A stretch of 9,318 nucleotides of DNA from DATGHS01 sp035307785 (GCA_035307785.1 DATGHS010000221.1:1-9318); one strand, 5' to 3'. Positions 1-7,081 are shown, counted from the stretch's first letter. A program made the numbers and translations. Notes: generated by a model from the sequence alone, not told the origin.

Positions 1-420
1 GCTTCCGGTCGGGTGGGGACGGGTTTTTACTCCGATAAGATCGGTCGGGCTCGTGCCTACCTGGTAAATGGCATTGTCTCTGCTCTTTGCCTCTTGCTTA
101 CTCCCGCCATCATGCGCTCGGGCAGCGTGCCGTTGCTGTTCCTCGTGGTGGGCGTGGCGTTCTGGCAATACGGCGGCGGCCTGGCGTTGCTACCAGCCTT
201 TACCGCCGATTACTTCGGGTCGAAGAATCTGGGCTTGAACTACGGCCTCGTGTTCCTGGGCTGGGGGATCGCGTTTGTCATGCCGCAACTGGCGGGTTAC
301 ATCAAGGACGTTACTGGCAGCCTGGATTATGCGTTTTATTTATCGGGCGGACTGCTGGTGGTGGCGGTAGCGGTGAGCCTGTCTTTACACCGGCCAAGGA
401 ACGAGTCGGACGCGCAATAG
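1..420 (+). CDS. MFS transporter, OFA (oxalate/formate antiporter)-like, C-terminal part
   Basis: The frame is open from the first base, so the start lies outside the window; 139 residues remain. The visible part is very hydrophobic, with about four to five membrane helices. It begins with a loop matching the Major Facilitator Superfamily signature between helices 8 and 9 (GRVGTGFYSDKIGR; G-x(3)-D-x-x-G-R type). The later stretch LNYGLVFLGWGIAFVMPQLAGYI resembles the helix 10/11 region of the oxalate/formate antiporter (OFA) family, which carries small organic anions such as oxalate, formate or lactate across the inner membrane. The substrate cannot be told from this half. A short charged tail (HRPRNESDAQ) ends at TAG. 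The gene converges on the inositol monophosphatase gene, with only 15 bases between the two stop codons and no obvious terminator hairpin. Family assignment is good; the OFA subfamily is inferred. Confidence 0.85.
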   Translation, partial: ASGRVGTGFYSDKIGRARAYLVNGIVSALCLLLTPAIMRSGSVPLLFLVVGVAFWQYGGGLALLPAFTADYFGSKNLGLNYGLVFLGWGIAFVMPQLAGYIKDVTGSLDYAFYLSGGLLVVAVAVSLSLHRPRNESDAQ

Positions 421-435
421 ATTACGGTGGGCCTA

Positions 436-1239
436 TTATTTCTTTAGCCCGCCGCGAAATTCCGCCAGCATCAGCGGTTGCAGCAGGCCATTCGTCGCGA
501 TGGAATCGACGGCGAAGCAGTCTTCGGGCGAACCGTCGGTGCGCGTGACGGCGCCGCCGGCTTCGCGGACAAGCACGAAGCCGGCTGCCACGTCCCAGGG
601 ATGATTGTCGAAGGCCCAGTAGCCATCGAAGCGACCGCAGGCCACGTAAGCGAGGTTGAGGGCTGTCGAGCCGGTGCGCCGCAGCGACTGCACGCGGAAG
701 GAGAAGTGCCGCCACCAGTCGAGCGTGAATTCGTGGGAGCGCAAGTCCGGCGAGAAGCCGGTGGAGAGTAGCGCGCTTTCAAGGGTGTTCACTTTGCTCA
801 CGGCGAGCCGCTTGTCGCCAAGCCACGCACCCAAGCCCTTGGCAGCGGCGAACATCTCCTCGGCGCGCGGATCGAAAATGACACCGACCACCAGTTCCCC
901 GGCCACCATGAGGCCGATCGAGACGCAATACATGGGAACATCATGCACGTAGTTGGTGGTGCCATCAAGCGGGTCAACGATCCAGAGCGGCGGTGAGTCG
1001 GGCTTGGGCCGGACTTTCGAAGACTCGCCTTCTTCGCCCAGAAAGAGATGATCCGGAAAGCGCCGAGCGAGGTAATCTTGAATCGCGAGCTGCGAGGAAT
1101 GGTCCGCTTCGGACACCAGGTCGGCTCGGCCCTTTTCCTCGACTCGAAAGCGACCGCGCCAGTTTTCCAGGACTTCCGCGCCACGGCGCGCCGCTTCCTT
1201 GGCCGCGTTTAGCCAGTTTTTCAAATCATTGGTTGTCAT
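436..1239 (-). CDS. Inositol monophosphatase family protein (SuhB/IMPase-like)
   Basis: A 267-residue protein of the usual length for Mg2+-dependent, Li+-sensitive phosphatases of the FIG superfamily, which hydrolyse myo-inositol-1-phosphate or related sugar or nucleotide phosphates in the cytoplasm. The metal-binding signature is intact: GEE at residues 68-70, WIVDPLDGTTNYVH at 86-99 (D89, D92 as ligands) and the C-terminal WDVAAG at 215-220 with D216. I chose the ATG at 1239. The frame stays open upstream to 1290, but that extension (MESNSRSPLTTHHSL) is translated from an intergenic tandem repeat and is not conserved-looking; residues from MTTNDLKNW onward fit the family's N-terminal helix. 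There is no clear Shine-Dalgarno. Substrate is undetermined: IMPase, CysQ-like and histidinol-phosphatase-like members share these motifs. The name suhB is plausible but not certain, so no symbol is given. Confidence 0.93.
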   Translation of the reverse strand: MTTNDLKNWLNAAKEAARRGAEVLENWRGRFRVEEKGRADLVSEADHSSQLAIQDYLARRFPDHLFLGEEGESSKVRPKPDSPPLWIVDPLDGTTNYVHDVPMYCVSIGLMVAGELVVGVIFDPRAEEMFAAAKGLGAWLGDKRLAVSKVNTLESALLSTGFSPDLRSHEFTLDWWRHFSFRVQSLRRTGSTALNLAYVACGRFDGYWAFDNHPWDVAAGFVLVREAGGAVTRTDGSPEDCFAVDSIATNGLLQPLMLAEFRGGLKK

Positions 1240-1246
1240 GGGGCAG

Positions 1247-1335
1247 AGTGAGTGGTGAGTAGTGAGTGGTGAGCGGCTATTAGATTCCAAGCCGCGGGGC
1301 GAGTCTTCGAGCCCCGCGGGTCACCACTAAGCACT
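1247..1335. repeat. Palindromic intergenic repeat element with tandem 14-mers and GC-rich hairpin
   Basis: The gap between two minus-strand genes is filled by structured sequence. Two tandem 14-mers differing in the last base (AGTGAGTGGTGAGT at 1247-1260 and AGTGAGTGGTGAGC at 1261-1274) are followed by a perfect 9-bp inverted repeat, CCGCGGGGC (1292-1300) and GCCCCGCGG (1311-1319), with a 10-nt loop. A degraded inverted copy of the 14-mer motif lies on the other side (1321-1335 pairs with 1258-1272 at about 12 of 15 positions). An alternative arm, GCGGCT (1273-1278) with AGCCGC (1290-1295), competes with the central hairpin. No T-tract follows the hairpin on either strand, so it is not a standard intrinsic terminator, although it could still stall or protect transcript ends. 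The structure resembles REP-like or non-autonomous palindromic elements; whether it recurs in the genome cannot be seen here. Confidence 0.6.
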
Positions 1336-1763
1336 CACCGGCTCACCACATCCACGCGGCTGCCGAGGATGCGGAAGACAATGCGAATGTTGCAATTGCA
1401 ATAGTGAAAGACGATGTCGCGCTTGCCGACTTCCCAGCACTTCAGGCAGCAGTCGGGCAGGTCGAAGCAGACCTTCACGCACTTGCCGGAGACCGGGTGC
1501 ACGAAGCAGATTTCGTGGTGGCCGGGGCATGGCACGAAGCACTTCTGAAAATCGCACAGTGTCATCGGCCCGGTGGGGACCACGAAATACGAAGTCACCG
1601 GCGGCGGATCGGGAATGACGACCATGGGGCGCGGTTGCTCGGGGAGCAAAACTTGCGTCTTTTGCATTGGGGCCGAAGGAATCGGCGGCGGCAGCGGCGA
1701 GGGGACCGGCTCGTACGGCGGCTGGCCAACCGACAGACACAGGCTCAAGAACACTGGCGTCAT
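1335..1763 (-). CDS. Cysteine-rich small protein, probably exported, function unknown
   Basis: A 142-residue protein that I do not recognise functionally. The first 13 residues (MTPVFLSLCLSVG) are hydrophobic and look like a short or atypical signal sequence. Residues 15-66 are rich in proline with few charges and look like a linker. The last 75 residues hold 11 of the 12 cysteines (70, 75, 79, 86, 95, 99, 105, 106, 109, 122, 124) in a compact arrangement, with the sections CPGHHEICFVHP and CVKVCFDLPDCCLKCW and a final hydrophobic CNCNIRIVF. This suggests a disulphide-knotted or metal-binding domain. The ATG at 1763 is preceded by AGGGGGA, a fair ribosome-binding site about 6 bases away. The gene is divergent from the TIGR02996 gene and reads toward the inositol monophosphatase gene across the repeat element. 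The frame is real: the cysteine periodicity and a sensible start support coding. Export is inferred from the N-terminus only. Confidence 0.75.
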   Translation of the reverse strand: MTPVFLSLCLSVGQPPYEPVPSPLPPPIPSAPMQKTQVLLPEQPRPMVVIPDPPPVTSYFVVPTGPMTLCDFQKCFVPCPGHHEICFVHPVSGKCVKVCFDLPDCCLKCWEVGKRDIVFHYCNCNIRIVFRILGSRVDVVSR

Positions 1764-1880
1764 GGTGTTTCCCCCTGGTTGTTATCTTCAACTGGAATCG
1801 CTGAGATATTCTAGGTTGCCTGCATTCAAAAGAAAGTTACTGCGTAGAATTCCGAAAAGAAGCTTAATCGTTACAACCCC

Positions 1881-1886
1881 TATAAT
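1881..1886 (+). promoter_or_regulatory. Candidate -10 box (TATAAT) for the TIGR02996 gene
   Basis: A perfect sigma-70 type TATAAT stands 26 bases before the ATG at 1913, inside a relatively AT-rich stretch (about 1795-1890) of an otherwise GC-rich window. This would place transcription start near 1893 and give a leader of about 20 nt. I see no good -35 hexamer 16-18 bases upstream, so this is a -10 match only. Confidence 0.45.
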
Positions 1887-1912
1887 CACTACAACCGGCG
1901 CGAAACTCCTGT

Positions 1913-2512
1913 ATGGATCAGAACGCATTTCTGCACACGATTTGCGCGCACCCCGACGACGACGCGCCCCGCCTCGTCTACGCCGATTGGCTCGATGAGC
2001 GCGGCGACCCACTGGGTGAATTCATTCGCGTGCAAGTCGAGCTGGCGAAGATCAAGCCTTCCCACCCGCGCTATGGGATCTTGCGCGACCGGCAATTGGA
2101 TTTGATGCTGGCAAATGTGCCGCGCTGGGTGCACCCGTACGGCATGGAAATGTGGGGCGTGGAGTTTCGGCGCGGGTTCATCTTTACTGGCACGGTAGAT
2201 GCACAAGCGCTCGTTAACGACCAACCGTGGTTCGAGCGCTGGCCGTGGGAAGTGCTGCGTTTGCGAAATGCCGGCGCCTGTCTCGAGCAGATGCTGCTTT
2301 GGCCGCGCTTGACCCAGCTCAAGAAGCTCGATTTCTCACCAAGCCGTCTTCGAGATGGGCACTTGCGTCGATTGACACAATCGCCCTACGTGCGAACGGT
2401 GCATCAAATCCGCTCCATTGAGCTGGGCCCCGTCATACCAACGCGCCAAACGGTGGCCGATCTGACCGCCGCGTTCGGTGAGCACGTGCACTGGTCGGGC
2501 AAAGACCGATAG
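1913..2512 (+). CDS. TIGR02996 domain-containing protein
   Basis: A 199-residue protein whose first 50 residues match the planctomycete 'repeat-companion' domain TIGR02996: FLHTICAHPDDDAPRLVYAD (6-25), followed by WLDERGDPLGEFIRVQVELA (26-45). In the family this domain usually precedes leucine-rich-repeat-like or other repeat regions. Here the remainder (about 75-180) has only weak leucine-rich character, for example WPWEVLRLRNAG and LTQLKKLDFSPSRL, so the repeat part is short or degenerate. There is no signal peptide, so a cytoplasmic location is likely. The domain's biochemical role is unknown. The start ATG at 1913 has no Shine-Dalgarno (GCGAAACTCCTGT precedes it), but the conserved domain begins at residue 6 and leaves no room for a later start. 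The gene stands alone, divergent from the cysteine-rich gene. Confidence 0.88.
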   Translation: MDQNAFLHTICAHPDDDAPRLVYADWLDERGDPLGEFIRVQVELAKIKPSHPRYGILRDRQLDLMLANVPRWVHPYGMEMWGVEFRRGFIFTGTVDAQALVNDQPWFERWPWEVLRLRNAGACLEQMLLWPRLTQLKKLDFSPSRLRDGHLRRLTQSPYVRTVHQIRSIELGPVIPTRQTVADLTAAFGEHVHWSGKDR

Positions 2513-2614
2513 ATTAGCTCTGCGAGCGAGCAAGTTGTGCCCTTTTGCGGAGCTGCGGTTACATTATCGGGACCGGAATCCTCCGGGGTACTTGCTGCGA
2601 AGGCATTTGTAAGC

Positions 2615-2620
2615 AGGAGG
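2615..2620 (+). promoter_or_regulatory. Ribosome-binding site AGGAGG deciding a TTG start
   Basis: A perfect AGGAGG ends six bases before a TTG codon at 2627 that is in frame with the desaturase. The next in-frame ATG, at 2648, has no Shine-Dalgarno at a usable distance, and the open frame upstream to 2537 translates to low-quality sequence. This site makes TTG 2627 the best start. Confidence 0.7.
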
Positions 2621-2626
2621 AGTCAG

Positions 2627-3457
2627 TTGGGCACCCATCCGTCAGTCATGGCACGAACGAAGCGCGATCCACCTACGCTAACCGCACTCGGTCGCGACCT
2701 GATCAGCCTGACTTCGTGCCAGCGCTGCCGGGCCGTCTTGCTGCCATTTTTGAGTGTCGCCGCGTGTGTACTCTTCGCGGCCAATGGGTGGTGGTTGCCG
2801 GCCGTGCTCTCGGTGGCCGCATACACCTTTTCTAGTTACGGTTCCACCTCGCACGATCTCGTTCACGGCAACCTGGGCCTGCCGCACCGGCTGAATGACA
2901 TTCTGCTTACGCTCGTAGAATTACTTGGCCTGCGCAGCGGGCATGCCTACCGAGCCGCCCATTTGCATCATCACGCGCGCTTTCCGCATCCCGATGATCT
3001 GGAAGGCGCCGCAGCGCACGGGTCGTGGTGGGCGGCGTTGCTGACGGCCCCGGCACATCAGCTTCGCCTCTGGTGGTGGGCCTCGCGATATGCGAAGCAC
3101 GATCGGGCTTGGATCGTCTTTGAAGGCATTGCCTGCGGCGCTCTCTTCGTTAGTGCGATCCTTGTTTGGCCTTGGTCGCCGGCGCCGGCCGTTTACGTGG
3201 CGTTGGTGATCGCGGGAAGTTGGACGTTCCCGCTCATTACGTCGTATTTCCCCCATGACCCGAAGGGCGAAGATGAATTCGCGCAGACGCGCCGCTTTCG
3301 CGGCAAGGTGTTTGCGGTCGTGTTCGGGCAGCACTTATATCATCTGGAGCATCACCTTTATCCGCGCGTGCCACGGCAAAAGTGGCCGGAGTTAGCCAAG
3401 CGGCTCGATCCCTATTTGGACGCGGCCGGGGTCAAGCCCGTTTGCTTCGGATTTTGA
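2627..3457 (+). CDS. Membrane di-iron fatty acid desaturase / carotenoid oxygenase-like protein
   Basis: A 276-residue integral membrane enzyme with the three histidine boxes of the fatty acid desaturase superfamily: HDLVH (76-80), HLHHH (112-116) and HLEHH (239-243), plus H210 and H236 as possible extra ligands. These bind a non-haem di-iron centre that uses O2 to desaturate, hydroxylate or ketolate a lipid. Hydrophobic segments lie at about 36-71, 89-102, 163-182 and 187-208. The protein is shorter than most acyl-lipid desaturases. The HDxxHG first box, the FPHDPKGED-like stretch and the C-terminal HLEHHLYPRVPRQKWPEL resemble CrtW/CrtR-type carotenoid ketolases and hydroxylases, so a carotenoid or other isoprenoid substrate is possible. 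The start is taken as TTG 2627 (perfect AGGAGG); ATG 2648 would remove only seven residues. It is followed after 12 bases, in the same frame, by the HEAT-repeat gene and is probably co-transcribed with it. Confidence 0.88.
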   Translation: MGTHPSVMARTKRDPPTLTALGRDLISLTSCQRCRAVLLPFLSVAACVLFAANGWWLPAVLSVAAYTFSSYGSTSHDLVHGNLGLPHRLNDILLTLVELLGLRSGHAYRAAHLHHHARFPHPDDLEGAAAHGSWWAALLTAPAHQLRLWWWASRYAKHDRAWIVFEGIACGALFVSAILVWPWSPAPAVYVALVIAGSWTFPLITSYFPHDPKGEDEFAQTRRFRGKVFAVVFGQHLYHLEHHLYPRVPRQKWPELAKRLDPYLDAAGVKPVCFGF

Positions 3458-3469
3458 CGGCCACCCATC

Positions 3470-4447
3470 ATGGCAAAGGCGCGCAAAATCGACGACAAGC
3501 TGGCCCGGATCAAAAACCTGGGTCGAGATCCCCTCACCAAGGAACAATTGGCCGAGCTTCTGGCGGCGCTTGAGGATAAGTCGAACCTCGTCGTGGCTGC
3601 GGCCGCCGAAGTGATCGGAGAACGGAACCTGGTCGCCTTTGCGAAGGAATTGATCGCCGCTTATGATCGATTCCTCATTGAGCCCGCGGAAACGGATAAG
3701 TTGTGCCGCGCCAAGCTCGCGATCATCGACGCTTTGAACAAGATTGGTTATGATCAGCCAGATATTTTTCTGCGCGCAATTCGGTACATGCAGATAGAGC
3801 CGCGCTGGGGCGGTGGCGAAGACACGGCCGCGGGCTTGCGGAGCAGTGCTGCCTTCGGGCTCGTGCGGCTTGGTCATGCCGACCTGCTGTACTTACTTGC
3901 CGATTTGCTCGCGGACCCCGAGAAGATCGCGCGTAAGGCCGCGGCACAGGCATTGGGCGCCATTGGAGCGCAGGCCGCGACGCCACTTTTGCGCTATAAG
4001 GCTCGCATTGGCGACGAAGAGCCGGATGTGATTGCCGAATGCTTTGCAGCGCTGCTCAGTGCCTCTCCCAAAGTTTCGGTGTCTTTCATCGCGGAATTCC
4101 TCACCGACGCGAATGAACCGGTGGCCGAGGCTGCCGCCCTCGCGCTCGGGGAATCTCGGCGAGCAGACGCGTTCGAATGTTTACAAACGCAGCTTCGGAA
4201 GACGCTGGGTCCAAGTCGGGAAACGATTCTGCTGGCAATTTCCATCACGCGTTTGCCAGCCGCCATCGATTTCTTGCTGGAAATCCTTGCCGGCGATAAC
4301 CAGGCCGCTGCCCTTGCCGCGTTGAACGCGTTGGCGATACATCGGCACAACGAGACCGTGAACCAACGTGTCGCAGCGATTGTCACAAAGAAGCAAGTGC
4401 CTTCCCTGCTGGAGAGGTTCGGTAAGAAGTTCAAAACCAAAGAGTAA
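3470..4447 (+). CDS. HEAT-repeat domain-containing protein
   Basis: A 325-residue, alanine- and leucine-rich, all-helical protein made of degenerate HEAT-like repeats, for example around 24-60, 79-105, 121-165 and several more to about 310. Paired helices such as SSAAFGLVRLGHADLLYLLA and KAAAQALGAIGAQAATPLL are typical. The family serves as a protein-protein interaction scaffold; no catalytic motif or signal peptide is visible, so it is likely cytosolic. The segment from 79 to 120 (CRAKLAIIDALNKIGYD, then a WGGGED motif at 113-118) interrupts the regular repeat and may be the family's own hallmark. The ATG at 3470 is the only possible start, because the desaturase TGA is in the same frame five codons earlier. 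There is no Shine-Dalgarno, which suggests translation coupled to the upstream gene. The methyltransferase starts four bases after its stop. Confidence 0.88.
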   Translation: MAKARKIDDKLARIKNLGRDPLTKEQLAELLAALEDKSNLVVAAAAEVIGERNLVAFAKELIAAYDRFLIEPAETDKLCRAKLAIIDALNKIGYDQPDIFLRAIRYMQIEPRWGGGEDTAAGLRSSAAFGLVRLGHADLLYLLADLLADPEKIARKAAAQALGAIGAQAATPLLRYKARIGDEEPDVIAECFAALLSASPKVSVSFIAEFLTDANEPVAEAAALALGESRRADAFECLQTQLRKTLGPSRETILLAISITRLPAAIDFLLEILAGDNQAAALAALNALAIHRHNETVNQRVAAIVTKKQVPSLLERFGKKFKTKE

Positions 4448-4451
4448 CCAG

Positions 4452-5267
4452 ATGCCCGCCGATACTCGCCTTCTCTCGCCGCAGTTCCCCCGCACCTCGC
4501 GCTACAACCCCGACTGGCTCATCGCCAACGCGGGCAGCGGGGCGCACACGCTCTGGATCACCGAATGGCTGGCTTCGGTTATGGATCTGAAGCCCGGCAT
4601 GCGCGTGCTGGACCTGGGCTGCGGGCGAGCGCTCTCCTCTATCTTTCTGCGGCGGGAATTCGCCGTGCAGGTCTGGGCCGTCGATCTCTGGATCGACGCT
4701 TCCACGAACTTCGCGTGCATTCGAGATGCAGGCCTGGAAGATGGCGTGTTTGCTATCCATGCCGATGCGCGGGCATTGCCGTTCGCCAATGAATTCTTCG
4801 ACGCAATTACGTGCATCGATGCCTATTACTATTTCGGCACGGACGACACGTACTTGAATTACCTCACCCGCTTCGTGAAGCCCGGCGGCCAGATCGGCAT
4901 GGCAGGCGCAGGCTTGATGCAGGAGATCAACGGGCCGCCGCCGGAGACAATCCGCGAATGGTGGCTGCAAGACCTGCCCTGGGGTTTCCACTCTGCAGCC
5001 TGGTGGAAGCGGCACTGGGAAAAGACTGGAATGGTGGACGTGGAACTGGCCGACGCCATGCCCGACGGCTGGCAGCGCTGGCTCGACTGGCACCAGACCG
5101 GCTTCCCAAACAACACGGTAGAGATCAAGGCCGTCGAGGCTGATGCGGGCAAGTATCTCGGCTATACCCGCATGGTTGGCCGCCGGCGTGCGGATGCAAA
5201 GCTACACGAACCACTTGTTTCTGTTCCCGTGCAATATGTGAAGAAGCCAATTTTGCGCCAAGGATAG
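4452..5267 (+). CDS. Class I SAM-dependent methyltransferase
   Basis: A 271-residue protein with the Rossmann-fold methyltransferase motifs in order: motif I VLDLGCGRA (52-60), which contacts S-adenosylmethionine; the acidic end of strand 2 at D78 (VWAVDLW); motif II-like HADARALPF (103-111); D117/D123 at strand 4 (FDAITCIDAYYYF); and KPGG (143-146) in post-motif III. The tryptophan-rich C-terminal half (EWWLQDLPWGF, WWKRHWEKTG) probably forms the substrate lid. It would methylate a small molecule in the cytoplasm; the substrate cannot be named. I chose ATG 4452, four bases after the HEAT stop. The frame is open back to 4368, but those 28 residues overlap the HEAT gene and are basic low-quality sequence. 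The tight spacing suggests one operon of desaturase, HEAT protein and methyltransferase. Confidence 0.9.
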   Translation: MPADTRLLSPQFPRTSRYNPDWLIANAGSGAHTLWITEWLASVMDLKPGMRVLDLGCGRALSSIFLRREFAVQVWAVDLWIDASTNFACIRDAGLEDGVFAIHADARALPFANEFFDAITCIDAYYYFGTDDTYLNYLTRFVKPGGQIGMAGAGLMQEINGPPPETIREWWLQDLPWGFHSAAWWKRHWEKTGMVDVELADAMPDGWQRWLDWHQTGFPNNTVEIKAVEADAGKYLGYTRMVGRRRADAKLHEPLVSVPVQYVKKPILRQG

Positions 5268-5478
5268 CGTTGCGAGCGGCCGGGTTCATCTTCGCCCGTG
5301 TACATTGAGCGTCAGCTCACTGTTATCAGCTCTCCTCCCTTTCTCGCAAATTGAATTGTTCTTTCACCGATTCCTCGCATTTCGTCGTTAATCTACCTTC
5401 CTCTCTGAGCCGCTCTTCTCGCGTTGATAGGCGGCGATGAAATCGGATGCCATCGAGTTGCAACAGGATGCGCCCGCC

Positions 5479-5934
5479 ATGTTCACCCGCCGAGCCTTTC
5501 GCTGGCTCTTGGTCGTGCTTCTCGCACTACTGCCGCTCGCTTGCCGATCCAAATCCGAGAGCCGCGTGTATCCCGTTCGGGGCAAGGTGTTTTATCAGGG
5601 AAAGCCGGCGTCTGGCGCCATTGTGTTCTTTTTTCCGGCGGGCACTGGCCCGGCTAAAGTCATGCCGCACGCCGTCGTTGAAGACAACGGCTCATTTCAA
5701 CTGACTACCTACAAGGTAAACGACGGCGCCCCACCAGGGATGTACGGCGTAACGGTGTCCTGGACAAAACCCGGTCACGGGGACAACGACGGCGAAACGC
5801 TAATTCCCATTGAGTACGGCGATCCCCAATCTTCGGGGCTTCAGGCGGAAGTGAAAGAGCAGCCAAATGAATTGCCGCCGTTTGAGTTGCAACGGGGCGG
5901 CTATGGTGAGGACCGCCGCGGCACCCGAAGGTAA
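5479..5934 (+). CDS. Small secreted protein or lipoprotein with a carboxypeptidase-regulatory-like (Ig-type) domain
   Basis: A 151-residue protein with an N-terminal export signal (FTRRAFRWLLVVLLALLPLAC; positively charged start, hydrophobic core). The cysteine at residue 22 may be lipidated, but the preceding PLA is not a textbook lipobox because of the proline at -3. The body, from VYPVRGKVFYQGKPASGAIV onward, is the beta-sandwich fold often annotated as carboxypeptidase regulatory-like, with a typical 'DNGSFQLTTY' strand and 'GMYGVTVSW' strand. Such proteins are very frequent in Planctomycetota and commonly sit next to DUF1559 genes, as here. Their function is unknown; they probably act at the cell surface. 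The basic C-terminal tail (GGYGEDRRGTRR) looks like an addition to the domain. ATG 5479 puts the signal at the N-terminus and has AGGATG upstream; the ATG at 5437, with GATAGGCGG upstream, would add 14 residues and cannot be excluded. Confidence 0.83.
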   Translation: MFTRRAFRWLLVVLLALLPLACRSKSESRVYPVRGKVFYQGKPASGAIVFFFPAGTGPAKVMPHAVVEDNGSFQLTTYKVNDGAPPGMYGVTVSWTKPGHGDNDGETLIPIEYGDPQSSGLQAEVKEQPNELPPFELQRGGYGEDRRGTRR

Positions 5935-6008
5935 CGCTCGTTCATCGTCCCCTGGACCAACGGATAGCTCTTACTCTTCTCTTTCTGCTTCTCTTCGAGG
6001 TACGCGAC

Positions 6009-7067
6009 ATGATGCAGCAGCGGATTCGCCGGACGAATGGATTTACGTTAATCGAGCTTCTGGTTGTTATCGCGATCATCGCGATTCTCATTGGCTTGCT
6101 CTTGCCGGCCGTGCAAAAAGTGCGCGAGGCGGCTGCGCGAACGCAGTGCTCCAACAATCTGAAGCAGATCGGCCTGGCGTGCATGAATTACGAGAGTTCG
6201 TATGGCAACTTGCCGGTCGGCTTTCTGGGCGCTGATCAACCCAACGCGCCGGCGGGCACTCCAGGAATTCACAAGACAGCCTGGGCCGCGCTCATCCTAC
6301 CGTTTGCCGAGCAAGACAACGTGCTGAAGATTTATAACTTCAATTACGATTACGACGCCCAACCGAATGCTCAAGCCGTGGCCACGCAGATCAAGATTTA
6401 CAATTGTCCCAGCACGCCGAACAACCCGCGCTGGGACACCTCGGTTTCCGACGACGCGGCCAGCACCGGTTGGGGCACTCCAGGCCGGGCCGCCACCGAT
6501 TATAGTGGTTTGAACGCGATCAAAGCATTTGTGGCCCATGCTTGCCCACAAAGCGCATCGGTGCCGGCCAACGCGAGCAAAGATGATCCCCGCATCGTGG
6601 GCGTAATGACCCGCGATTCGCAAGGCGGGAATATCAATAATGCTGGGGTTCGATTCATGCAAATCCTCGATGGCACTTCCAATACCATCATGATCGGCGA
6701 AGATGCCGGCCGCCCGCAATGGTACGGCGTGGGGCGGATTTTGATTTCGCAAAGCGGCCGTAAACCGAATAAGGAAGGGGCCTGGGCAGACCCGAACGCC
6801 AACTTCAGCGTGGATGGATCGAATGCCAACTGTACTCCGCAGTTTGTCGGCAACTCGAATTCCAACGTCTGCGTGCCGGGGCCGACTCCGAACAGCTGCG
6901 CGCTGAATTGCACGAATGACAGCGAGTTCTACGGCTTTCACACCGGCGGTTGTATGGCTTGCTTTGCCGATGGCCACGTGCAGTTCCTGAACCAAAACAT
7001 TGCCCTCTGCACCCTGGCAGCCCTGGTCACTCGCGCGGGCGCCGAAATTCCTGGCAGCGATTATTAG
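6009..7067 (+). CDS. DUF1559 domain-containing prepilin-like protein
   Basis: A 352-residue planctomycete DUF1559 (SBP_bac_10-type) protein. It has a type IV prepilin/pseudopilin N-terminus: short basic leader, cleavage site G11/F12, E16 at mature position +5, then a hydrophobic helix (FTLIELLVVIAIIAILIGLL) and the amphipathic run PAVQKVREAA. The C-terminal prepilin-associated H-X9-DG motif is complete (H311, D321-G322, in FHTGGCMACFADGH). It is expected to be processed by a PilD/PulO-like peptidase and anchored in the inner membrane as part of a type II secretion or pseudopilus-like structure; its precise role is not known. Unusually many cysteines (about a dozen, with a dense cluster in the last 80 residues) suggest disulphides. 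A GAGG site lies eight bases before ATG 6009. The neighbouring upstream gene encodes the small secreted protein typical of this locus type. Confidence 0.95.
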   Translation: MMQQRIRRTNGFTLIELLVVIAIIAILIGLLLPAVQKVREAAARTQCSNNLKQIGLACMNYESSYGNLPVGFLGADQPNAPAGTPGIHKTAWAALILPFAEQDNVLKIYNFNYDYDAQPNAQAVATQIKIYNCPSTPNNPRWDTSVSDDAASTGWGTPGRAATDYSGLNAIKAFVAHACPQSASVPANASKDDPRIVGVMTRDSQGGNINNAGVRFMQILDGTSNTIMIGEDAGRPQWYGVGRILISQSGRKPNKEGAWADPNANFSVDGSNANCTPQFVGNSNSNVCVPGPTPNSCALNCTNDSEFYGFHTGGCMACFADGHVQFLNQNIALCTLAALVTRAGAEIPGSDY

Positions 7068-7081
7068 GCCAACATCCGCGG

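Noticed and set aside
1335..1337. TGA of the cysteine-rich protein as another selenocysteine codon
   Set aside because: Sequence after it comes from the repeat element and does not continue a domain; the hairpin there is about 16 bases or more from the TGA but carries repeat character and no coding similarity. An ordinary stop.
3455..3469. Read-through fusion of the desaturase and the HEAT protein (same frame)
   Set aside because: The desaturase ends naturally after its third His box and C-terminal helix, no hairpin follows the TGA, and an ATG lies at 3470. Two separate genes.
4431..5093. Open frame of 220 codons on the minus strand
   Set aside because: It is antisense to the methyltransferase, whose motifs are complete; no independent support.
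5268..5436. Possible promoter or small RNA in the gap before the secreted-protein gene
   Set aside because: Only a weak 5-bp hairpin (5306-5319) and pyrimidine-rich stretches are present; no convincing -35/-10 pair or structured RNA.
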